Shown piece by piece: positions 1 to 12,600 of a stretch of DNA of 64,000 bases (position 1 is its first letter; the number at the start of each line of letters is the position of its first letter). This DNA is from Branchiostoma belcheri. Taxonomy: Eukaryota > Chordata > Leptocardii > Amphioxiformes > Branchiostomatidae. A program made the translations under genes and the position numbers. The stretch spans positions 2,730,574-2,794,573 of the forward strand of contig NW_017803965.1 in NCBI RefSeq assembly GCF_001625305.1, in the 5' to 3' direction. The notes beneath the pieces were generated by a model that saw only the letters and a program-made list of their open reading frames with translations, was not told the DNA's origin and made no database searches.

Positions 1-588
1 TAGCTGCGTGATTTCACTACACATAATTAGGTTACGGCGGTGAAATCTCCAGATCTGACAGGCTGATACTGTAAATTAACCTTTAATAACTCTTGGCAAC
101 CTGGCATGGGGACCTCGTCATTGATATTGCTGATGTCTGACAACCAAAACGTTAACACGCACAAGGCTGCGAGTCAGTTTACTCTTTCTTGATAGTCTCG
201 GGAAGATTTTAGAAATCAGAAAAGTAAAACACATATCTGTCAACCGCTTTGGTACGATTTTCAGAATCTGATGGGGCCCACTAAACTATAATCAATCTCG
301 CATGATACTTTACATAGTTGGCAGGTCAGCGACATTAATGGCAGCGAAACGGTTATCCATGGCTTGAAATCAGAATTTCTCGCTCATTAAATCGTACCCT
401 GCGGGTCACATCAGAGCACATTCTCGTCTGAACGATAGTCGTGTGGATTCATTCCAGATGCTCAGGTTATTAAACTCACTTTCCCTTTCTTATGCCAGAT
501 AACGGCGAACAGGAAGAGCTCAAGCAGGTGGGATAGGCATCACGAAATATATTTTTTCTAGGTGAAAGTACGCCATTGTGCAACATAC
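1..588 (-). other. Collagen intron, 3' continuation off the window edge
   Basis: Intronic sequence after exon 13. I see no Gly-X-Y exon or other coding signal on either strand here. Confidence 0.75.
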
Positions 589-642
589 CTTCTCACCAGG
601 AGCACCACCCTCACCCTTAGCGCCATCCAGACCAGGGAAACC
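589..642 (-). CDS. Collagen exon 13: major helix (54 bp), last exon in window
   Basis: Encodes [18 protein letters not shown], continuing the vertebrate order after KGHR ([16 protein letters not shown]). Acceptor ttacag and donor gtatgt. The reading continues off the left edge. Confidence 0.95.
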
Positions 643-3600
643 CTGTAAAAAAATGAAAAACAGATATGTAGATATTGTAATAGTACCCTTGGTAAAAAAT
701 CATGATCCCTTATGTCTAGCAAGGAATGAGGATGATGAAGGGATGAAGGTTCATTCAAGAGAACCATGTGTATATTATTGATATGCTTGGTTTATTCTTC
801 GTTCACGTCGGCTTAGAAATTATACCTTAGTATAAGTGGTGACAACAACTACTCTCTTGCCGATAGTTGTAATTTCTTTTTGTTTTTCAGCCGTTGTTCC
901 ATGAGAGTACAGGAGGTATACTTTGTTTCTTAAGATGAAAACTTTAAATCTGTGCTTACCCTGTGTCCCTTCAGTCCAGGGATACCGGGAGTGCCGGGGA
1001 AGCCACGCGGGCCCTGAGGTCCGGGTGGGCCGATGGGACCGGGCTTGCCATCCCTTCCAGAAGAACCCTGTAGACGTCATAACCAACAAACATCAACTCA
1101 AGACGTCAGTCAACAACGTCAGTTGCCCGTCCACTTTACCGTCTTAGTTGAATACATCTTTCGAGGAAGTAATATTTTAATAATAGATAAACCCATTGAG
1201 ACGTATAATAGTAGTATATTCTCCATTACTTGTTAGACGACGTATGGATTCATCAACACTTACGTTACGTGCATTTTAATTAAGAGGTGCAATCGTGCCG
1301 TAAATCGTGACAATAGTTTCGGTAGTCGTCAGATTCATGAACAAATATAAAATTACAGTGCAGTGAATGTAAATATAACGTTGACGTGCAGCTTATTGTT
1401 GGTGCAGTCATGCCTTATGACGTTCAATAGTTTTGCAGTAAAACAGTCATGCCGTGAATCGTGCTTATATCTAAGTCAGTCAAAAGTAACTCACGTCTTC
1501 ACCAGACTTGCCAGGGGGTCCCTGAGGACCACGTGGGCCAGTAGGACCCTACACACACATGGGAGTAAAATTGTTACTAGTAGAAAATATATCGGAGGAA
1601 GAGAGAAGTTCTACTTACATCTTCGCCAGGCTTGCCAGCGGGACCCGGGGGTCCTCGAGGGCCACCAGGACCCTAAACACATGGTATACACACATACAAG
1701 CGTGGAGATGAGCAGGACAGACAATGGAAGGAAAGATGTGTTTTCCACAACTCTGTGTCATCTGGTAGAAAACAGACGGCATTGGCATGTGACTTTTTTT
1801 AGGTGGCACCTTTTCGGGTCAAGCGAAACCAGTCTGGGTGGCAGTGAAGTAACCAAGATGTTCATAGTTTCCCCCTCTTCACCAAATATACCAAAATCTA
1901 GACCAAATCGCCGTCTGTCTCCTAATACCACAGTGTCATGGGAAACATATTCATGAGTGAGGCTATGAATTTCAGTATGAAATGACTAAAAGTGATAGAA
2001 GAATGAATTTGAATTCTACATTTATCATTTTACACATTGCATATTAAAATTCTTTCACGGTTTATGAGGATATGATAACTACAAAGCTCGTGGTAGAAAA
2101 ACAGTGAAATACAAAAGGAACACTAGCGACCGGAAAGCATTGTATCAGTAATAATAAAGGCAATCAATCTGAAGATAGCCTATCATCTGGATGACATAAA
2201 ACAGTTTTCCTTAATTACACGAGAATCGGAATTGAGCTCATCTGTCTTGCTAGTTAACATTTTAGTAGACTTCCAGGTACCTTTGACCCTCTGCTTACGT
2301 CACGTTTCCAGATGGTCGCGTGTCAAAAGCAGTGGGTCAGGGTTCAACCCGCGGAAGACCGGTGGGTTCTGCCAAGGATTGATTTTGATGATTTTACCTG
2401 TTTTTAATCGTGAGATTTGGGATTTATCATACAAATCAGGTCTTTTCCTCGTAAGTGTTGTTGTACTTACAGGGGGGCCAGAGTCACCAGGCTCGCCAGG
2501 GGGTCCACCGAATCCGGGGGGTCCGGGCAGTCCAGGGGGTCCGGGAGATCCACGGGGTCCCATGGGGCCCTGAGCAACACAGCAGGGTGTGAGGAAGATT
2601 CACATGACAGTGACGAGTATAATACCAGCCAGCAGCACGCAACAGCGTATAAACACAACACACCTTAACTTAACTAACACTTTTAACATATATGATTTTA
2701 TATATATATATTTCGTATATACTTATATACAAGACGCAGCCCTTTTACATATACTCTTAATTTGTAGGTGTAAAAGATCTATCTACTAGACAAACCTGTC
2801 GCTGTACAAGCACGCTGCAAGACTTCCCACAGGAGCTGGTTGCAGAAGACATATCCACGACTCCCAGTCATCGCCAGGGACATACCGAACACCAAGATAA
2901 CCCATAACCACTAACCATTGGTCCCTGCATCCCAAGAGCAGCGCCGCCAGCCTTCATGTCACTTGCAGTCATTGCGCCTAAAACGTTAACCTGGAACAAT
3001 AAGGGCTGCAAATTAACATATTATAATTACTAACCATGGGTCCCTGCATTCCGAGAGCAGCTCCGCCGGCCTTCTGGTCAGTACCTTGCATTGCAGCCAG
3101 GGCGTTTGCCTGTAAGATACAGAAGTGCCAACTTGAGGCGTAGTTAAACTTAAGACGTCGCGTCCAAGAGTCCACACAAACGTTGATCCGTCGGGACAGC
3201 TAGGTGCATATGCGTCGTTAAGGGAGACGCAACAGTTGGCGCCTACCCATGTTACTGGATGTTAATCACACATGCATGATGAGATTGGAGGGGGGGGGGT
3301 CTGCAATAAACATTCTCGCGTAGGGAGTTTAAGTCGTCCTCTCCACAGTCATGCGTTCCTGTCGTTACAGAAAATGAAATGGATTATTATTATTAGTAAA
3401 TGAGACAAACGTGAGATTTAAGGGACATTAAAGGAGGCAGTAAATCGTACAATCGTCGACTCCTAATAAATGAATCGGTGCATAGTCAATCTAAGGGCAG
3501 TCAAACATACAGTCACATGCACAGTCATTAAATAAAATATAATGACCTAGAGTCATACACAATTTAATGAACATCTGATACTACAGCATAATCTACTGTC

Positions 3601-6600
3601 ACGTCTGAACATTTTTGCATCACATCGGTTGTAATTTAATTACAGGAAATGTATAAAAGATGGTAAGACTATGAAAAGTTTCATTTTGAAAGAAGGCAAG
3701 AGTCGTAGGTGTTTCTTACGCCAGCACCACCGGGTCCGGGAGGTCCAGGGGGTCCAGGTGTTCCAGGTGTACCAGGGTTGCCAGGTGTTCCAGGTGGTCC
3801 CTGGGGGAGAGAGGAGGATAGACTTAAGTACGCTCTTCCGCCACGCTAACCACACAAACATACAATTCCTGCGTGTACTTATTTACATTTGTCTAGTTAC
3901 ATCCTCATCTCCATGACTCCATTCAATTCATACACCTGCTTTTCATTTAGGTACACTTTTGGCCTTTCTGAATTTACTTTCTAGTGTACACAACATTTTG
4001 AGTTTTACAGAGATTGCGAGGGGCCAATCCAATATGGATCACTTGTCGTGTCACAACACCAGATCTATAAGGATAAACAGTGTGCTAAAATCTAACCTTG
4101 TTTACGTATCACCACCCCCTCCCGATACCCCTCGTTTGAGGACACTTGGATTGTATTTCTTTTAATTGCAAACGTAACAACTTCGGATTCTTCTTCACAC
4201 TGACTCCAAGCCAAAATGGCAGCGCAGGTGACTCTATCAACAAGTGGAACATATTGCGGCCCGACAAACGTGACCTTTGCCCTCTGGTAACAGTACCCGG
4301 ATGTTGCACTCGACCCCATTTCCATTCAGGGTCAGTTCTACCTCACTATCACCTTTCAACAGTTGATTTGTTTATCCTACCTGGCGGTTGGCTTTATTTT
4401 GTGTGCCTTATGCTATAATAGACTCTTTTGTTCAGTCAGACATTACAGGAACTATCAAATATTACAATCAAAGCAATGATAGAAGCGGTCGCAAATGTCT
4501 TCTTTTGACAAGTTCAGAGTCAGTGTAAGCTCTGGGGCGTCCAGATGTTTGAACCAGACGACGTCCGTCTGTCAATACGGGTTCTTTTCTAGACGGAGGT
4601 TTGTGTGGGGAAGTCCGGCCTAAAGCCACGGCGACAGGCGAGTTCAAAGCCGGGCAGGCGGCCTTTTAACTGTCTCCCACACCTGTGTTTATCACTACAA
4701 TCTGAGGAATCTCAGCCCTGGCTGGCACTCAACTACCTATGACGGGCTTAGCGTAGCGCCAACAAACGCAGCTTTTGTTGGGGGAAACGGGCAGGGTCAG
4801 ATCTCAAGAGGGTCTGCGGATTATGGACAATGTGTAGACAAGACTGAGAGAAGGGCACAGGGGTTCGGTAAATTTTAACAGCTATGGTGTTCCAAAACAA
4901 GATTAAACGCAATGTCCAGCTCTAAACCCAAAGAAACCATAACTCTTCTTCTCCATTCGTCATTCTTCAAGAAAATCTCGCCATATTCCCCGATGTCCGC
5001 GTTACTAATCGTTCATGACTAGGTTTCCTAACGTTTAACTAGGTCAAAGAGATACCCATTCGATGTCGGTGATCGTTTAACGCAAAACAATCCCTCGAAA
5101 GGTCCTTTTATTTCACATTTCAAATTACAGTAAGCTGCTACTCGTGCTATTGTGCTGCCCGATATTTCAGGTGATCGTGTGCCGACCCCACCCTCTTGAG
5201 TTTAACCTTGGTCTGCTCCGATACAAAGGGGACGACATCGTGTAGAATTTACTATAAACAAATAAAGTCTGGGCCAGGGAGGCAAGACAAAACCCCGGCT
5301 GAAAGTCGAACGGACCTGGTGTTGTGCTCCCAAAGACAGCTGGCCGGTTATACGTTTTAACGAAAAATACACTTTGGGTACGTTAGAACGTGATTTAAAT
5401 ACAGGGCTCCAAATACCACAAGCACCTGCATATGCAGGTTAGTGTAAGAACGGCTGTACAGGAATTTCTGATGCCTACTTGCATGTGACAAGCCCCAGAC
5501 ACCAGCCGTGGTCAAAACTGCCTCCAGCGAATCACCCTACCTTTATCATTACCTTTCTACTCATCTCTTTACCTTTTAGAAGGTACGACACATGGAGAGG
5601 TGAGTGGTTCTTACCCGGGGTCCGGGTGGTCCTCGGCTACCGGGAAGTCCAGGTGGTCCAGATTCGCCCTAGAAGAAAAGGAAAAGATCTAGTCAAACTA
5701 ACGTTGATATATCTAAATAAATGACCAGAAAATTGACTTGGCCAATCGAGTTTTACTGCCCTGAAATCGCTCCAGTGCATTTATTTTAAATTGTAAGACG
5801 ACTGGTCGTACCTGGGGTCCAGCGGGGCCTGCTGGTCCCTGCAACTGTGGGGATACAAGAAACACGACATACCGTAAGTTCAGTTATTTTTTTATCACTC
5901 ATGATCAGGTTCGAAGTAGAAGGTGGAAATTAGGTTATAATTATGGACGTTTATTGAAATGATTTTGAAGTAGAGTACGTTTCTAACGCATTTCGTTAAA
6001 ATAAAGCTGCGAGGAAAATCATTGTGGAGAAGAGAGAACTTCATTTCAAACATGGTTGCAAATCGTTATCACGCAGCAAGCAAGTAATTAATAAACAGAC
6101 CTTTTGAATACTAAAAATGAGAATCACATAGATCTAGACAGGAAAGCATTATCGCATTTTTGTGCACGAGAACAAGTACATTTTTTTGCTTGATTTAAGT
6201 GCATGTGAAGTTCAAAGATAAGATGGACGATGATGACATAAAATGATAAATGATACTTACGCCAGCATATCCTTCACCGTCGATCAGTGCATTACCGGGC
6301 TCTCCCTTGGGTCCCTACAAGTGGCAGAGTAGTAGTGTTAGCCCAAAACAACGACTTTATCTCGGGTGGACCTTTTTAAGCAAGTATTAATTTGTCAGCT
6401 CTTTCTCACAAAAGACTATACTCGTTAAATATATATTTCCTTCGGAGTTTTGTTTTTCGATTATTTTATATTACCCTTACAGACCAGTCTGGAATGATAT
6501 TCAGACAGTCTGGGATTTGCATATTCATGCTAATATTTTTAGTATGGAACTGCTTCTTTACAGTACTTTGTGTGATATCAATTATGGAATTATGGAATTC

Positions 6601-9600
6601 GTGTTGATAGCCTAATTTGCAGTTTTAAGTACGTATTCTTGAAAAGAAAACAAAACACACTTACGCCTGGGAATTTCACTGTTTGGAGGAAAAGAAAAGA
6701 AAACAGTTATTAGCAATGAACAAACGTATTAAATTTTGTCACAAACAGAAGAGTAAACAGTCAGATAGGTCAAATCCTAGCTATCATACTGGTCAGGTCT
6801 TGAAACGTCCGTTTAGGGGGTTAAGAAATCGCTGAATGCGGCGGTTAACGCTTGTTAGTCCGGCAAGTCAGGTCCGTCGCACCCCCTTATCAAGTTCAAA
6901 AAATGGCGCAGGCAAGATATTCCTATTTACCCCAGTTCGTAGGGAAAGCTTTACTTTAATTCCGTAATTAATTCGAAGCGCGATCACTGCAAATACTAGT
7001 AAATCAATTCTTTAAGCCTTTAAGCATGCGTAAAGATTCGTTTTTTTCTCTCGCGTGCCTTTAGGCATGTTTAAGGCGTACTACGTAAAGATAGAATTTA
7101 GGATTTCGTCACATTTTGCGTAATTGGCTTCCTGAAGTAAGCGTCATGCGTGCTACTGCATGCTGAATGAGTATAGCGCCAAGTGTTGTCTGAAATGCAG
7201 CAGCGCCAAAGCGGTGTCGGGACGGCCCCCATGCAGACCCTCCTGGTGTACCTACCTATTATGTCACCGTCTGTGCAGACGGGGCAGCACTCATTCAGGG
7301 GGGTCTCCCATGATTTACAGTTGGGGTTCATTATCTGTTGGTCGCAGACTATCTGACTGCAGATGATATTTCCTCTATCGCAGACGCATGTTGTGCACCT
7401 GTCCGCTTTCCAGATGTCGTTGTTGAAATGCGTGACTTTGTTCTCGTCCTCACATTGTAATTTGAAGGCCGTTATGTCTGCAGAGGAAAGCAAAGCAACA
7501 AGGCATAAGCAAGTTAGAGAGAGCTGGCAAAAGCTGAGGAGACGCCCAGGTCATGTCATAAATATCAGATCAAGTCATCACATGTTGTACGGAACACGCA
7601 AGCCTGGTGCCCAGTCCTGTACCTTTCCTAATCTTCAAGCAGGTGCGAGGAGTCAATCATGACGTTTTAAATTTACACATCTGTTTTGCAACGATTGGAC
7701 GAGGCAAATCGTTATTAAATGCAATGCAGTAAGGTAATAGAGAAAGTACTACATGTTGCAAAATCAGGCGAAAAACACTGAAAAAGAGACAAATTCTGGC
7801 ATCTGCTAGGAGATTCCGAACGGTTTTTGTCATAAGGAAAGTCACTCCCATCAAGACTGGATACCAGGCTAACAGAAGAAGAAAACACGTTTTAAAACCT
7901 AAAGCTATAACTGTTAGGTAGTTTCTATGTCTAAAATGATCGCAGTAAGGCCGGGCGAATACCCTTAACGTGTTTCACTTGTGGGGAAAAATAAAATAGA
8001 TCAGAGAGGGAGACAGGAAGGAAGTTCGCCGGATGAGAGAATCCCACACCAGTATTTAACTATTTTCCCAGTTTAAGCAAGCTTGCAAGGCCAAGCACAG
8101 ACCCATCTGTTAGCAAGGACGCTGATGACTTTTCCAGACGGATTTTCGAAGAATCAAAAAGTTGTTTTAAGTACCCGAGGGGCGACCTAACGCGAGATTT
8201 GCATAGCCGCTTGGGGGTTGATGTGGTTTCCACACCGGTTCAGAGAAGACAGGTCAGGGCCTGCTATAGGTGATGTGAGGTGAAGTACAGAAGTCGTAAG
8301 CGCAATCTATGGACATAGTTCTCTCTTACGTCCTCTCGCTGCGGACGCTTAGCCCCTGTCACGCGTTCAGGACCTTCCCACGACTTCCTCCCGACCACTC
8401 ACCAACCAAGGTCGGCGTCAGCCCCAGTTCACCTCTTTGATTACATCCAAGGGCTGTATGACTTTCACAGCTTTAATCTTTTTTTCAAATTCGACATTCG
8501 GCCGACACAAGCGACTCTTTTATTTTAAACTCGACTAGGGAACCTCCCTAACATAGATGACCTTGCTACATTCTCAACACAGCGCGTTCGGCCTTCTTGA
8601 CAAGCGGGCCTGTTATAGTGCTCAACTCTTATCAAGGAAAAGTATAGCCTTCAGGGACAACTGCGCTCTGCCAAAGGCGCATTGCAAGAACATCTGTACA
8701 AATAAACCAACTTCTTTTCGGAGAGTATAATTAGAAGCACAGACACAGATGAGTGGAAATAAAGGCCTTGAATCTGACAAAGTTTACAAATGAGTGTCTC
8801 TTGACGGCGCTCAACAAACTTGGAGTTCAAGGGGGGTTCCTGTGAATACAAACACACCGGCAGAAAGGCTGGGCTAGAAAACGCTAACGAAGGCATTTGT
8901 GGGTGTGTGGTCTATCACCACAGGATTCCCCCGAGGAGCTACTATATCTAATCATTCATTACACACATTCGGGTATCTCAGGTCTAATGCAGAAATGAAG
9001 AGTAAACAATCCTAGTTGTTAACGCATTTGCGCCCCTCTCACGTATTGACACTCATCTACAAATAACCGTACAGGGCGCCAGTTAGCAAACCATCCACAA
9101 CAAAACTCACGATCCATTTGCAATTTTAATCTAATTCAAAAGCTTCTTTGTAAAGTGTCCTGGTCTTTTTAATCAAAACAAAATGGGTCGACTAGCGTAG
9201 TTTGCCTGCTCTCCAAGTAGATATTAAGGTTTATTTATGGCATGGTTCTAGGCGTTTCGAGCTTTCTTCATCTTATTCGCATCTTTTCTTTACGCCAGCC
9301 CTTCGGGTGGCAAATGGTAACTGCCTGGAAAATATAATGGATACTGTCTGTCTGATTTAATACTGTCTTTGCAGCCTCCAAATTATATATAGATCTGCTT
9401 GGAGATTACATTTAGCCTAGCGATATTCACAAAGAACACATGCTGATATTTGGCATGTTTACCTCAGATTCGTCATGGATCATTTTCTTTTGGGAACAAG
9501 AATCACCCCAACCCAGATTGGTCTGTCAATAGCCACACTGTTCCGCCAAGAAAAATATTCCCGATCATTCTGCGGGGTTTCCACGAAACGCATCATATTC

Positions 9601-12600
9601 CAGCTGAGTCGATTCATGTCTACTAGAGCGGGTCCCGAAGTGTGACGGTTTTCTTTGTTTCTTCTGCCTTTCGGAATGAAAAGATGGAAGAATTCAATGG
9701 GATGTCCAATTGTCCGTTCACCGAAAAGTCCACAGTCGACCCAATTTCTTCCTTCTTGTTAACGGAGCCTAGCAACAAGTCTGCGAGCTTGAACACAAAG
9801 CTAGTCGGACACCCCAACTGGCTTTTCGCCTGATCAATAAACCGAGTCCGATCCGCAAATATGTGTAACCTGGGTACCGTACCATCCTGGTTAGTTAACG
9901 TCCGCTCCCACAGTCGCTACTGACCCTGGCCCTGGAACAGCCTGACAGCCGGGCCAAGACCAACCGATGATAGCTTATTTGGTTCGTAGATCGACCTTAA
10001 ACGAGAAGAATTCCAGCTATCAACCATGTATCCGTCAATCCAACGACGTACAGACCCTTCCTGAAGGATCTCAGATTAACATTCCCTTCTTAAGTTAAGG
10101 TCAAGTTCTAGTTTCACTTCTTTAAGATAAGATAATATCCCTATAAAGTTTGTCGCATTAAAATTCTTGAGAGATTGTATCAGGTCTGGGTGTGATAATC
10201 GAGAATTGTTTGACGTCTCAATCATTAAAATAGAATTTGCAGGGCTTTTAGGAGTTTTACGGGGTGAATTACGTTTTCTTAAAGTGTTTTCATTTATCAC
10301 AAAGACCAACGTTAGTCGTCTTTGTCTAAGACACGGTAAGAATAAGGTGCGTCTTCTAAAAGTCTGTGTGGAACGACAAGAGTCCTTCAGAAGTCACCAA
10401 TTTTCTTAGGCAACCTTCAACGCCCAACATTAGTTGTCGGCTCCCACATAGTGACATTTCGAAAGAGAAACTGCTACGTGCAAGTCTGAGCGAATAGTTT
10501 TTAACAAATTGTACACTCAAGACACCTGCATAGCGAGGCTACGGTTCTATCCCAATGCTCCCGCTCCATCGGATATCTGAGTGACGAGGCTATATGTGTT
10601 TACAAGACTTTGTCCTTGAGCTAAGCCTGCCGACCAAGACGGACCGGTTTCCTGAGGGTGCTCTAGAGTTGCAGGGAGGTATGCCGGCTGTCTGGAGCGG
10701 TCGGGGCGGCCTCAGTCTTCCACCCATGGCACCGGTCATCACCTTTCGTTTACATTATCAGAATTCCAGGTTCGTGAGATTTAGGCGTTCTCTCGTTCAG
10801 CTCTCTTTAATTGTGACAGCAAGTCTGTCTCGATGTCTGGCACACACGACTGCACAGAAAATGAATGATCCGTCTCTTTTTTTTTCACCTCAGAAGGCTA
10901 CAGTTTTGGCGTACAGAATTATATAGCGTTCTCTCGTTGAACTCTCTTATGGCAGTCTGTCTGTCGCGATGTCTGGCACACAAGACTACCCAGAAAATGA
11001 ATGCTCCGTCTCTTTTTTCAACAGTGTTGGCGTACAGAATTAGCGCTCTTTCATCCCGCTCTCTTATGACAGAAAGTTTGTCTCGATATCTCGGGCACAC
11101 ACACACACACACAAAACCAACGCTCCGTCTCTCTTTTCATCTTATTAGGCTACAGTGGTGACGTATTAGTATTGCGTGGCTGTGCACAGAGTGACTGAAG
11201 AAAAATTCCTTTTCAAAGTAAAAAGACTCAGCTGGGCCGACAACAACCAGGGTAATGGAAGAGTGAAGGTTGCTGCTGACAGGAGGGACTGGTTTTCGTT
11301 TTCTTCAAATGTTTCCTTTACGATTTAAAATACCTCTGACCCAGTTACTGTTTTTGAGGTAACGTTGCCCCGAAAGACGTTTTCAGGTCCCTGTTTGAAC
11401 TAGACTATACAGGAAAATCATTGTTAAACCTGATGGTTATTTATAGATCACTTGTGCAGTAAGATCCATTTCCTACTAAATATTTGGACAGGCACATAAG
11501 CGTAAGAATTTAGTGTACAATCTCCTCTTTACTGAAGTATACAAAGTTCTGATAAGTCTTTATTGAACTGCCAACCACGCCCCGACCTATTCCCGAACAC
11601 CAGCCAACCATGGCCGAACCACTCGTCCACACCAGAAATGTTTTCACATTTTGAAACATTCGGTAGCCGACCTAATCCTAACCATGGTTGGAGTTCGGGG
11701 GGGGGGGGTCGATAGCAACAGTCTGGATTCCAACTTATAGTTCCCCCAAACAACAGACCCCTAATCTACAAATGCCGGTGTCTGACAACCCACCGGGTTG
11801 ACCATATATCCCAACCGCTCAGGTAATTGAAATAATGGCACAGAAGTCCCTGGTTTGTCCTCCCACGCATGCTAATGTATCCCTGCTGCCAAGGTGGACT
11901 CTAACGGGCTTTACAGGCGGCTGGAAAGGATAGAAAAATGGCCTAATAGAGAGGAGTCAGTTCGCTAAAAGAGTACAGTGTACCGCTCTGAAACCGTACT
12001 CCTTCAGTGGACCAACTCCACTGACATGTTATCTTCATCTGTCTATTTGACCAGTTTCTACTCTTTCAACCCCCTCTGAAGCCTGATAGAGGCTAAAGCC
12101 GCGGGGACAGATTCAGATTGATGTTTGTTTTGGTTGGCCCTGGAAACGCAGCTTTGGTGCCCAGACCTTGAGATCCCCATAGGCGAATGCCAGATCAAGT
12201 GCCAACTATCAGCTATGGATAGGGTACAGTCTAGAGGTGAAACACCCAACTAGGTTTATCTTTAAATGTGGCAATGACTTCTATTAGGAAAGAGTTAACA
12301 ATCCAACGGCAACAACGGTGTACGCGCCTTCAATTGTGTCACTATCATTAAGGGAACAATTCATTTCATCCTTTCAAAGGGATTTGTCTACTCTACTACA
12401 AAAAGGTTGAGACATGGTCTTTATTTGTGTGCGTCTGATAAAATTCCTTCCCTGCGTCTGTTACATAAGACTAGCCTCTACCAGGCTTGAGGGCAAAATG
12501 TCGGAAGCGACTGGAAATAGTAGAAATTGGTCAAATAGTGAAATACACCAATAACATGCCAAGGGAGTTGGTCTGCTGAAGGCGGCAAATACCCCCTTTA

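Noticed and set aside
1363..1956. 197-codon open frame on the plus strand
   Set aside because: It lies antisense to two collagen exons and their introns. It is a shadow of the Gly-X-Y coding and has no splice or family support.
2232..2573. Plus-strand frame with Gly/Pro-rich translation over the 99-bp exon
   Set aside because: The GGxP pattern is the complement of collagen codons. The true exon is on the minus strand with proper splice sites.
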